Shown one piece after another: positions 1 through 7,396 of a stretch of DNA of 10,864 nucleotides. A program made the position numbers and the translations under genes. This stretch comes from Actinomycetota bacterium. Lineage in GTDB: Bacteria; Actinomycetota; Thermoleophilia; UBA2241. The notes beneath the pieces were generated by a model. The model did no database searches, was not told where the DNA came from, and saw nothing but the letters and a program-made list of their open reading frames with translations. The stretch covers positions 1 through 10,864 of the forward strand of contig PLTW01000228.1 of assembly GCA_003164655.1 (NCBI GenBank). The letters run 5' to 3'. How positions within the stretch are numbered: position 1 is the stretch's first letter; the number at the start of each line of letters is the position of its first letter.

Positions 1-147
1 GCAACAGCTGCATGAGAAGCAGTGAACCACCTAAGAACTCGGTTCAGCTGTCCAGGCAAACCCGGCCACCTCTCTCGACCCGAACTTCCGTCCCATTGGT
101 GCGTATTCCGGAGCAAGCCGAACACCGATTCCGCTCCAAGCCGAACA
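1..147. mobile_element. Probable end of an IS21-type insertion sequence (partial)
   Basis: Two direct repeats share 17 of 20 bases: 105-124 and 128-147, each starting ATTCCG and ending CAAGCCGAACA, 23 bp apart. Read on the minus strand the outer copy begins TGTTCGGCTTG, so an element ending at 147 would have the TG...CA termini and the nested terminal repeats known for IS21-family elements. The rest of 1-104 shows no convincing gene. A minus-strand ATG at 13-11 could open a transposase running out of the window, but only four codons are visible and no ribosome site precedes it. No target duplication can be checked because the other end is not in view. The family assignment rests on the repeat layout alone. 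Confidence 0.35.
105..147. repeat. Two spaced direct repeats (23-bp period)
   Basis: Copies at 105-124 and 128-147 differ at only three central bases (GAG versus CTC) and are separated by a 3-bp spacer. Both contain the 11-mer CAAGCCGAACA (114-124 and 137-147). Such nested repeats usually act as transposase binding sites at an element end; that reading is inferred. Confidence 0.75.
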
Positions 148-155
148 GTTTGTAG

Positions 156-350
156 GCCGCGAGCGGAAGCGATGGCCGGCTTCAGAGCCCTGCCCCCGGT
201 CGCGGTGCCGGGGACTCCCAGGGACAGGTGGAAGAGTTCTCCTTCTCGGTGCCAGAGAAGGCGGCTCAGGCGCTCGCGCGCTCGTTGGAATTCATGATAA
301 CGGGTTCCTCAAGTTCGGCCGCTGAATTCGACATCGATGAGGACGACTAA
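156..350 (+). pseudogene. 3' remnant of an unrecognised gene, or a small acidic-tailed protein
   Basis: The frame is open from just after a TAG at 153-155 to TAA at 348-350. The last 40 codons look protein-like: an amphipathic stretch around FSVPEKAAQALARSLEFM, a serine run, then an acidic tail ending DIDEDD. There is no ATG at the expected 5' end. The only usable start is GTG at 228, which has AGGGA at 220-224, very close to it. Because the open frame begins a few bases after the putative insertion-sequence end at 147, I favour a gene whose 5' part was removed by that insertion. A complete 40-residue protein from GTG 228 is the alternative. I do not recognise the family. Confidence 0.4.
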
Positions 351-545
351 CGGCAGGGCGTCGAGTGTCGAGTGTGCTGCGATCGAGGCAGCGGGTGCGC
401 GCGTCGTGCCCGTCGTGCTTGGTCCGTGTGCGTGCGTGGCTGCCGTGCCGAGGCTCCACATGCTCACTTAGGCTTAGCAGCGCCCTTCCGACCGGTCGTC
501 CAGTCGGCGTCTCGCACCGTATGGCCCCTCGCCGGCCGCAAACAG

Positions 546-563
546 CAGACGACTCATCGTCTG
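546..563. promoter_or_regulatory. Inverted repeat, possible operator
   Basis: CAGACGA (546-552) and TCGTCTG (557-563) are perfect 7-bp reverse complements around the 4-bp spacer CTCA. The compact dyad has no following T run, so a repressor-type operator is likelier than a terminator. It lies about 110 bp upstream of the operon start. Function is inferred. Confidence 0.4.
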
Positions 564-623
564 ACACTACGCCGAGACCCCGCGCAACGGCGCGCGCCCG
601 CGCATTCCGTGACGCGCTGCCGA

Positions 624-639
624 TAGGATGACCTAGGTC
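624..639 (+). promoter_or_regulatory. -10-like hexamer followed by a perfect palindrome
   Basis: TAGGAT at 624-629 resembles -10 elements of GC-rich bacteria and would place transcription start near 636, about 37 nt before the GTG at 673. It is followed at once by GACCTAGGTC (630-639), a perfect 10-bp palindrome over the expected start point, where a repressor could block initiation. No good -35 lies at the right spacing, so the promoter call is weak. Confidence 0.3.
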
Positions 640-672
640 TCGGGGCGGCTGGCTGGTTGAGTCCGGACGCCC

Positions 673-1923
673 GTGTGCCACAACGCGACTGGTGAATCCT
701 TGGCTTCGAGCTTCGCCTGGCTTGACTACTCTGAGCGTGAGCGCCGCCAGGTGCGCGACGTGCTCGACCTCTTCCGCGAGCAGGAGACGCGCGACGAACT
801 GGGCATCGGCCAGATTCGCGACGCTTTCGCCGACCTGCTGTTCCCCGGCACCACCACCATCATGACCCGCGCCCGCTACTTCCTCTTCGTACCGTGGATC
901 TACCTGCGCCTCGAGCAGAACCGGGTGCCGGCGAAGCGCTTCCTGTCGCGGCTGCGCGAGGAAGAGAACAGACTCACCAGGATCCTCCTGGCCTCCGGTG
1001 AGAGCGAAGGCGTGATCGGCCGCGTCGCCGGCGATCACCTCCAGCGACTGCCCAGCAACATCTACTGGCTCGGTCTGCGCAGCTGGGGCATCCGTCTCTT
1101 CCCCGGCGGCCAGGCCGAGTACCATCGCTCGGTCGACTCGTTCTACGTTTCGATCGGGCGGGCGCTGGCGGTGCGCGAGGACGCCTCCGAGGAGTTCGAC
1201 CTGCGCCGCAACTGGCACGGCAGCCTGCCACCGGCACCGCCCGGCTTCCCCGTCGATGCCACGCTGGCCCTCAGCCACGGCGAAGCCACCTACCTCTGCG
1301 AGCGCATCGCCGCCGCCGACACGACCACCACGGAGGAGTCGCTGCTTGGCTATCTGGCCAGGCAGGGCGAGCCGGCCCATTGTGAGTTCGTCTGGATGCA
1401 CCCCCTCTCAGGTGACTTTCCGCCACACATCACTCGTTGGCTTGTCCACATGCGCAACTTCTCCGAGACGCTGCACGGCGCCGCTCTGCTCTACAACCTG
1501 ATGCTCGCTGAGCTTGACCATCGCGACGAGCTGGCCGTGCGGTACCGCGAGCGCCTGAGCGAGTGGAGTGCCGACCTGGATGCGCGCTCCCTCCAGCTCT
1601 CCAGCTGGGACCGCGACGACTTCTGGCGCCTCGTGCGCTCTAGCGGCGCCCGCACCGGCCGCTGGACCGTGGAGTTCGTCGATGCCTGGCTGGACATCGC
1701 ACTGGCCCCCGAGCGCCGCGCCAAGGTGGCCGACGACGCCGCGACGCAGGAGATGATCACCCGACGCGAGCGCCAGCTGAAGGGCGCCCGGGCTCGTCTG
1801 CTCAGCAAGCGCGCACGAGAGAACTGGAGCGGCGCCGCCGGCACCAGGCAGCTCATCTATCGCTGGAACATCGCCTCACGGATGCTCAACGACATCTACG
1901 ACGGTCTGGCACGCGATGCTTGA
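673..1923 (+). CDS. DUF6361 family protein
   Basis: This 416-residue protein is the first gene of a three-gene operon. I recognise the DUF6361 signature near the N-terminus: FAWLDYSERER (residues 14-24), DELGIGQIRDAFADLLFPGT (41-60) and RARYFLFVPWIYLRLE (66-81). Further conserved-looking patches are IYWLGLRSWGIRLF and RWLVHMRNFSETLHGAALLY. The family has no experimentally assigned activity that I know of, and I see no catalytic motif, signal peptide or membrane span. GTG 673 has a weak ribosome site. TTG at 700, preceded by GGTGA, would give MASSFAWLDYSE, closer to how I recall family members starting, and is a real alternative. Its stop overlaps the next ATG by 8 nt (1916-1923), so it is probably translationally coupled to the PLD-like protein and acts with it and the helicase. 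Confidence 0.85.
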   Translation: MCHNATGESLASSFAWLDYSERERRQVRDVLDLFREQETRDELGIGQIRDAFADLLFPGTTTIMTRARYFLFVPWIYLRLEQNRVPAKRFLSRLREEENRLTRILLASGESEGVIGRVAGDHLQRLPSNIYWLGLRSWGIRLFPGGQAEYHRSVDSFYVSIGRALAVREDASEEFDLRRNWHGSLPPAPPGFPVDATLALSHGEATYLCERIAAADTTTTEESLLGYLARQGEPAHCEFVWMHPLSGDFPPHITRWLVHMRNFSETLHGAALLYNLMLAELDHRDELAVRYRERLSEWSADLDARSLQLSSWDRDDFWRLVRSSGARTGRWTVEFVDAWLDIALAPERRAKVADDAATQEMITRRERQLKGARARLLSKRARENWSGAAGTRQLIYRWNIASRMLNDIYDGLARDA

Positions 1924-3871
1924 CCCGCGCGAGCGCCAGCTCTTACTCGAGGCGCTGCGACCGCCGCCGGGCCACTGCTTCGATCGCGCCGTCGGCACGA
2001 CCTTCTCCCTGGAGCCGACGGCTCTTCTGGCAGTACCGCTGGCCTTGGCCGCCTTTGACGCCAACTCAGAGGAGCATGCCCCTCACGATGACAGTCTGGC
2101 GCTGCTGGAGGCGGTGCGGCGCAATGCCAGCCACCTCAGCCTCTTCTGTCAGGCGGGCCGCATCGCCGTGCCGGCCAAGTACCGCTCGCTGCTCACCTAC
2201 CTCGAGAGATCGGTCGTCGAGGTCACCCCGCCGCGGGCGCAGTTCGTCTTTCACCCCAAGGTCTGGCTGGTGCGCTACTCAGGCGCGACCGACACGGTGA
2301 CCTACCGCCTGCTGTGCCTGACGCGCAACCTGACCTTCGATCGCTCCTGGGACACGGTGCTCACCCTTGAAGGGCCCCTGACCAAGCGTACCAACGCCTT
2401 CCCCGTCAACCACCCCCTCGGCGACTTCACCGCGGCCTTGCCGCAGCTGGCGGTGCGAGAGGTGCCCCAGCGGGTGCGGCGCGACGTCGAGCTCATCGCC
2501 GCCGAGGTGCGGCGGGTCGCCTTCGAGCCACCGACCGACTTCGACAGCTACGGCTTCGTCGCCTTGGGACTCGACACCCGCAAGAGCTGGTCTTTCCCCG
2601 GCGGCAACAGCAAGGGTCTGGTGGTCTCGCCCTTCCTTACGGCCGAGACCCTGCAGCATCTGCCCGACTGCCCAGGCGGCCTCACCTTGGTGTCACGTCT
2701 CGAGGCGCTGTCCGAGCTCAGTGCGCCCGTGTTGGCGCGCTTTGCCGCCTGCTACGCGCTCAGCGAGATGGCCGAGCCTGAGCCCAGCGACGATGAGACG
2801 ACCCCGGCCGACACGCTCAGCCTCGATGCCGACCAGACGGCTGCCGTGGCGGCGCCCTTGAGCGGACTCCACGCCAAGCTGTTCGTCTTCGATCAAGGCC
2901 GCAAGGCCCGGCTGTGGAGCGGCTCGGCCAATGCCACCTGGCGCGCCTTCCACGGCAACGTCGAGTTCCTAGTCGAGCTGCGCGGCTCGCGTGCCAGGTG
3001 CGGCGTCGACAAACTGCTGGGCGAGGCCGGTAAAGGTGGGCTGGCGGATTTGCTCGAAGAGTTCCAGCCGCTCGACGCACCTCCACCAGACGAGGCGGCC
3101 GCCAAGCTTGCCCGCTTGCTCGACGAGGTCCGCACCGCGGTCGCCGCTCGGCCGCTGCGCCTGAGTGTGACTCCGGGAGTGACAGGCCCGGCCGGCTGGC
3201 ATGTGCGCCTCGTTTGCCCCGAGAAGACCCCGCTCGAGCTGGAGCCCGAGGTGACCGTGGCGGCCTGGCCGATCTCGCTGTCGGCCGAGCGAGCCACCCC
3301 CTGCCAGTGGAGCGGCGATTTCGTCGCCGACTTCGGTGAGCTCTCCCTGGAGGCCCTGACACCGTTTGTCGCCTTCGCCGTGCACGTCCAGACACCCGAG
3401 ACGAGCGACCAGATCGTCTTTGTCGTCAACCTGCCGATCGACGGTGAGCCGGCCGGCCGCGAGGCCCAGGTGTTGCGTCAGATGCTGCGCCATCCCGGCG
3501 ATCTGATCGCCCTGCTGCTGCTGCTATTGGCCGAGGACGAACTTGCCATCCTCGATGCCTTGTCGGGGTCGACCGAGGCCGGCCCCGCCTCCGCCTGGCA
3601 GGCTTTCGGCGGGCGCGGCCTGCTCGAGGCGCTGGTGCGCATCCTGGCTCGTGACCCCGCCAAGCTGCGCGCCGTCAAGCGACTCATCGACGAACTGCGG
3701 CAGATGCAGCCCGCGGGCGAGGCGGCAGTGGCCACAGGCGAGTCGGGCACAGGCGACGACCTCGAGTCTATCTCGCTGATCCCGCCCGGCTTTGAGCAGA
3801 TCTGGCAGCCGATCTGGCAGACGGCCTGTGAGCTGGGCGTAGGCGACCCGGGAAGCGACGGCCATGACTGA
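1916..3871 (+). CDS. Phospholipase D-like (HKD) domain protein
   Basis: A 651-residue protein with two PLD-type half-sites. The second is complete: H319-x-K321-(x)4-D326 in HAKLFVFD, followed by GSAN (S337, N339) and an acidic residue at E350. The first is degenerate: H113-x-K115 in FHPKVW has R120 where the aspartate is expected, followed by T136-x-N138. In this superfamily the two histidines form one phosphodiesterase active site, and standalone members beside helicases are commonly nucleases; nuclease activity here is inferred. The N-terminus (PPGHCFDRAVGTTFSLEP) is characteristic of helicase-linked PLD proteins. After residue 370 come a long helical and beta-rich region and a C-terminal patch, IPPGFEQIWQPIWQT, possibly a docking site. 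ATG 1916 overlaps the upstream stop by 8 nt and its own stop overlaps the helicase ATG by 8 nt. No membrane segment is evident. Confidence 0.85.
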   Translation: MLDPRERQLLLEALRPPPGHCFDRAVGTTFSLEPTALLAVPLALAAFDANSEEHAPHDDSLALLEAVRRNASHLSLFCQAGRIAVPAKYRSLLTYLERSVVEVTPPRAQFVFHPKVWLVRYSGATDTVTYRLLCLTRNLTFDRSWDTVLTLEGPLTKRTNAFPVNHPLGDFTAALPQLAVREVPQRVRRDVELIAAEVRRVAFEPPTDFDSYGFVALGLDTRKSWSFPGGNSKGLVVSPFLTAETLQHLPDCPGGLTLVSRLEALSELSAPVLARFAACYALSEMAEPEPSDDETTPADTLSLDADQTAAVAAPLSGLHAKLFVFDQGRKARLWSGSANATWRAFHGNVEFLVELRGSRARCGVDKLLGEAGKGGLADLLEEFQPLDAPPPDEAAAKLARLLDEVRTAVAARPLRLSVTPGVTGPAGWHVRLVCPEKTPLELEPEVTVAAWPISLSAERATPCQWSGDFVADFGELSLEALTPFVAFAVHVQTPETSDQIVFVVNLPIDGEPAGREAQVLRQMLRHPGDLIALLLLLLAEDELAILDALSGSTEAGPASAWQAFGGRGLLEALVRILARDPAKLRAVKRLIDELRQMQPAGEAAVATGESGTGDDLESISLIPPGFEQIWQPIWQTACELGVGDPGSDGHD

Positions 3872-6800
3872 CCTGCTTGCAGCCCCCGACGTCGAGGCCG
3901 TGCTTGACGGCCTCAAGGACTTCCAGCGGCGCACCGTCGAGTACGTCTTTGGCCGTCTCTACCTAGACGAGGATCGCGTCCGGCGCTTCCTGATCGCCGA
4001 CGAGGTGGGACTGGGCAAAACGATGGTCGCCCGCGGCATCGTCGCCAAGGCCGTCGAGCACCTCTGGGGCAAGCGCAAGCGCATCGATGTCGTCTATGTC
4101 TGCTCCAACGGCGACATCGCCCGCCAGAACGCCAACCGCCTCACCCTGCCGGGGCTCAAAGCGCGGGTCATCCCCTCGCGCATCACCCTCATGCCCAAGA
4201 CGGTCAAGACCCTCGACCGCAAGCTCAACTTCGTCTCGATCACCCCAGGCACCTCGTTCAATCTGCGCTCCAGCGCCGGCACCGCCGAGGAGCGCGCCCT
4301 GATCTATGTGCTGCTCGAGGGCCCCTGGCAGTTTCGCGGGGTGGCGCCGGGCAAGGTGCTGGCCGCCTATGCGGAGTTCGAGAGCTTCACCTACTCAATC
4401 GAGCGCGCCCGCCGCGACGATCTCGATGCCGGGCTGGCCGAGGCCTTCGTGGCCGAGGTCAACAAGGACGAGACGCTGCGCCAGCGTTTCGCGCAGCTCT
4501 GCGACGAGCTGCGCTACGTACGGGCCCGCGTGCGCATCCCACTCCAGCTGCGCCAGGCACGCGACGCCCTGATCGGTGACCTGCGCCGCGCCATGGCGGG
4601 CGTCTGTCTGAATGCTCTGGAGCCGGACGTCGTGATCCTCGATGAGTTCCAGCGCTTCAAGCACCTTATCGCCCCCACAGAGGTCGGCGTGCCGGCCCTC
4701 GATGAGATGCGCGATCTGGCCCAGCAGTTCATGAACTATCCCGAAGCCGCGGTGCTGCTGCTCTCGGCCACCCCCTACAAGATGTACACGCTGCCCGACG
4801 AAGCCAGCTTCGAGGACCACTACCAGGACTTAAAGCAGACCCTGGGCTTCCTCCTAGACGACCCGGCCGCCACCGCCGAGGTCGTCGAGCTGCTCGGCCA
4901 GTACGGCAGGCACTTCCTGGCAGTACCCCAGGACGGGGCCGCCGCCCTGGCCCCCCTGCGCCACCAGATCGAGCAGCGGCTATTGCGGGTGATGGTGCGC
5001 AGCGAACGCTTGGCGGTGTCGGCCGACCGCAACGGCATGCTGGCCCCGGTCGCCTGCCGCCATCTCGAACTGCAGACCCGCGAGCTGCACGACTACGTCG
5101 CCCTCCAGGAGCTGGCCGCAGAGCTCGGCCAGCCCGACATGCTCGAGTACTGGAAGTCGGCGCCCTATCTGCTCAACTTCATGGAGTCCTACAAGGTCAA
5201 GGAATCCTTTGCCCGCGCCTGTGATAACCCCGCCAGCTGCGCCCAGCTCGGCGACATCCTGGCACGCAGCCCGCAGACCCTGATCGACTGGCAGGCCTTC
5301 GCGGCCTACGAGGAGATCGATGCGGCCAACCCGCGCTTGCGCAGCCTGGCGGCCACCATGTTGGAAGACCCGCTCTGGCAGTTGCTCTGGGTGCCGCCCT
5401 GCCTGCCCTACTACCAGCTCTGCGGTCCGTTTGCCGCCGCCGCGGCCCGCGGCTTTACCAAGCGTCTGGTGTTCTCTTCATGGGCGGTGGTGCCCAAGGC
5501 GATCGCCGCCATGATGAGCTACCAGGCCGAGCGGCTCATGGTGCGCTCCCACGAAGCCGAGCCGATCAACAGCCCGCAGGCGCGCAAACGCCGGGCCCCG
5601 CTGCTGCGCTTCGCCCGCACGCGTGGTCGGCTTACCGGCATGCCGGTGCTCGCCCTGCTCTACCCCTGCACCAGCCTGGCCGAGCTGGCCGACCCCTTGC
5701 TGGTCGGGGCCGGACGGCCGCGCGACGTCGTACTCAAAGACGTCGCCGCAGAGATCGAGTCGCTGCTGGAACTGCTGCCCGACGACTCCGGCGCCGACGA
5801 CCCCGTCGACGACAACTGGTACTGGGCCGCCATGGTCATGCTCGACCTGATGACAAGCCCGGAGTCGACTGCGTCCTGGCTGGCCGACGAGGCCCGTCTG
5901 CTGCCTTGGGGCAGCGAATCCGGCGACGATGATGACGAGCCGACGGAGTCCGAGACGACAGGTGCTGCCGACTCCCACGAGCCCGACGGCGATGACGACG
6001 GCTCGACCACCGGCGGGGCCTTCGCCGCCCACGTCGAGCGCGTCCGGCAGCTGGTACGCGGCGAGTTGTCCCTGGGTCGCCGGCCGCCCGAGCTGGCCCC
6101 CGTTTTGGCCCGCATCGCCCTGGCCGCTCCCGGTGTGGCTGCCCTGCGGGCGCTGTCACGCATCTGCGGCGGCACCGCTGCCTTAGAAGATGAGGCCGTC
6201 AAGACAGCGGCGGCGCGCATCGCCTGGGCCTACCGCAACCTCTTCAATGGCCCTGAGGCCATGGCCATCGTGCGCGGCCTCAAGGAGAGAGAGGACGGCG
6301 GTCTGCCCTACTGGCGCCAGGTGCTGCGCTACGGGGTCGATGGCTGTCTGCAGGCGGTGCTCGATGAGTACCTCCACATTCTGCGCGAAAGCCAGGGTCT
6401 GCTGCAGGGATCGCCGGTCGAGATCGCCGAGCCGGTCGCCAAACTGCTCGGAGATGTGCTCTCGATCCGCACCGCCTCGCTGGGCGCCGATGCCCCCAGC
6501 GTCTCGGCCGACCATTCAAGGGTGGACTCGACAACGCGGCGCATGCGGGCCCACTACGCCCTGCGCTTCGGTGACGAGCACGCTGAGACCGGCCAGACCC
6601 TGACGCGCGCCGCCTCGGTGCGCGAGGCCTTCAACTCACCGTTCTGGCCGTTCGTCCTGGCCACCACCTCGATGGGCCAGGAGGGCCTGGACTTCCACTG
6701 CTACTGCCACGCGGTCGTGCACTGGAACCTGCCCTCCAACCCGGTCGACTTAGAACAGCGCGAAGGACGTGTGCATCGCTACAAGGGCCATGCCGTGCGC

Positions 6801-7232
6801 AAGAACGTGGCGCAACGCTACGGACTTGAAGGCACCATGTCCCTGGCGCCAGACGAGACTGTGACCGACCCCTGGGACCTGCTCTTTGCCCGTGCCCGCC
6901 AGGATCGTGCCGAGGGCCTCAACGATCTCGTGCCGTTCTGGATCTACCCCGTCAAGAACGGAGCCCAGATCGAGCGCTACGTGCCGGCCCTGCCCTTGAG
7001 CACCGATAGCACACGCCTCGAGGCCCTGCTGCGCTCGCTGGTGGTCTACCGAGCGGCGATCGGCCAGCCGCGCCAACAGGATCTGGTCGACTACCTGCTC
7101 AAGCACTTGCCCCCGAATGAGGTGGCGGAGGTCGTGGACCAGCTGAGGATCGACTTGAGTCCGCCGGCACAGGACCGCGGACCGCGTCAGTTGGAGATCG
7201 AGCGCCGGAGCTCGTCGAGCGAGGCTGTCTAG
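3864..7232 (+). CDS. Large SNF2-like superfamily 2 helicase
   Basis: An 1122-residue protein with clear SF2 motifs: a Q-motif-like KDFQRRTVEY (18-27), Walker A DEVGLGKT (46-53), motif II DEFQ (260-263), motif III SAT (301-303), a motif IV-like KRLVFSSW (about 533-540), motif V QEGLDFH (939-945) and motif VI QREGRVHR (965-972). It should be an ATP-driven DNA or RNA translocase. About 380 residues separate motifs IV and V, including acidic runs (around 685-715, SGDDDDEPTES and DGDDDG), so lobe 2 carries a large insertion. DEFQ replaces the usual DEAH. The stretch SPFWPFVLATTSMGQEGLDF belongs to a conserved class I recall from defence-type helicases, not housekeeping ones. ATG 3864 overlaps the PLD stop by 8 nt, and the gene ends the operon. 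It is probably the motor that delivers DNA to the PLD nuclease; that role is inferred. Confidence 0.88.
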   Translation: MTDLLAAPDVEAVLDGLKDFQRRTVEYVFGRLYLDEDRVRRFLIADEVGLGKTMVARGIVAKAVEHLWGKRKRIDVVYVCSNGDIARQNANRLTLPGLKARVIPSRITLMPKTVKTLDRKLNFVSITPGTSFNLRSSAGTAEERALIYVLLEGPWQFRGVAPGKVLAAYAEFESFTYSIERARRDDLDAGLAEAFVAEVNKDETLRQRFAQLCDELRYVRARVRIPLQLRQARDALIGDLRRAMAGVCLNALEPDVVILDEFQRFKHLIAPTEVGVPALDEMRDLAQQFMNYPEAAVLLLSATPYKMYTLPDEASFEDHYQDLKQTLGFLLDDPAATAEVVELLGQYGRHFLAVPQDGAAALAPLRHQIEQRLLRVMVRSERLAVSADRNGMLAPVACRHLELQTRELHDYVALQELAAELGQPDMLEYWKSAPYLLNFMESYKVKESFARACDNPASCAQLGDILARSPQTLIDWQAFAAYEEIDAANPRLRSLAATMLEDPLWQLLWVPPCLPYYQLCGPFAAAAARGFTKRLVFSSWAVVPKAIAAMMSYQAERLMVRSHEAEPINSPQARKRRAPLLRFARTRGRLTGMPVLALLYPCTSLAELADPLLVGAGRPRDVVLKDVAAEIESLLELLPDDSGADDPVDDNWYWAAMVMLDLMTSPESTASWLADEARLLPWGSESGDDDDEPTESETTGAADSHEPDGDDDGSTTGGAFAAHVERVRQLVRGELSLGRRPPELAPVLARIALAAPGVAALRALSRICGGTAALEDEAVKTAAARIAWAYRNLFNGPEAMAIVRGLKEREDGGLPYWRQVLRYGVDGCLQAVLDEYLHILRESQGLLQGSPVEIAEPVAKLLGDVLSIRTASLGADAPSVSADHSRVDSTTRRMRAHYALRFGDEHAETGQTLTRAASVREAFNSPFWPFVLATTSMGQEGLDFHCYCHAVVHWNLPSNPVDLEQREGRVHRYKGHAVRKNVAQRYGLEGTMSLAPDETVTDPWDLLFARARQDRAEGLNDLVPFWIYPVKNGAQIERYVPALPLSTDSTRLEALLRSLVVYRAAIGQPRQQDLVDYLLKHLPPNEVAEVVDQLRIDLSPPAQDRGPRQLEIERRSSSSEAV

Positions 7233-7273
7233 TCGGCTCGGCGGTCGCATACGGGGTGAGGTTCGCGCCGTGT

Positions 7274-7302
7274 TTGTACGACTGCCGCTTGGCTCGTATC
7301 AT
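7274..7302 (+). promoter_or_regulatory. Candidate promoter for the 7397 gene
   Basis: TTGTAC (7274-7279) and TATCAT (7297-7302, five of six matches to TATAAT) are separated by exactly 17 bp. Transcription would start near 7309, leaving a leader of about 88 nt. This suggests the downstream gene can be expressed independently of the helicase operon. Confidence 0.45.
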
Positions 7303-7339
7303 GATGGAGATGGCGGGTCAGGCGCAGGGGGCTGGCGGA

Positions 7340-7357
7340 CCAAGGTGATGCCCTTGG
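7340..7357. promoter_or_regulatory. Small hairpin in the leader of the 7397 gene
   Basis: CCAAGG (7340-7345) and CCTTGG (7352-7357) form a 6-bp stem with a 6-nt loop. No T tract follows, so it is not a convincing intrinsic terminator. It lies between the candidate promoter and the start codon and could affect the leader, or be chance. Confidence 0.25.
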
Positions 7358-7396
7358 CGCAGAAAGACCCATGACTGACGCCAGGCGGGGGGCTTC

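Larger units (their letters stand above)
351..672. other. Non-coding stretch upstream of the DUF6361-PLD-helicase operon
   Basis: No reading frame here has both a plausible start and coding-like composition; the frames crossing it are open only because of high GC. It holds an inverted repeat (546-563), a -10-like TAGGAT (624-629) without a good -35, and a perfect 10-bp palindrome (630-639). These make it the likely control region of the operon starting at 673. Confidence 0.5.

Noticed and set aside
361..379. Short tandem repeat of GTCGAGT
   Set aside because: Only two imperfect copies; too short to support a function.
365..631. Two overlapping plus-strand frames in the operon's upstream region
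   Set aside because: Translations are arginine/serine-rich with no domain, no ribosome site and no coding bias; treated as intergenic.
292..1401. Long open frame of 369 codons on the minus strand
   Set aside because: It lies mainly antisense to the recognised DUF6361 gene, and its translation is low-complexity and has no domain. It is open because of GC-rich codons on the other strand.
7340..7357. Hairpin considered as the terminator of the helicase operon
   Set aside because: The stem is only 6 bp, no T tract follows and it lies downstream of a candidate promoter.
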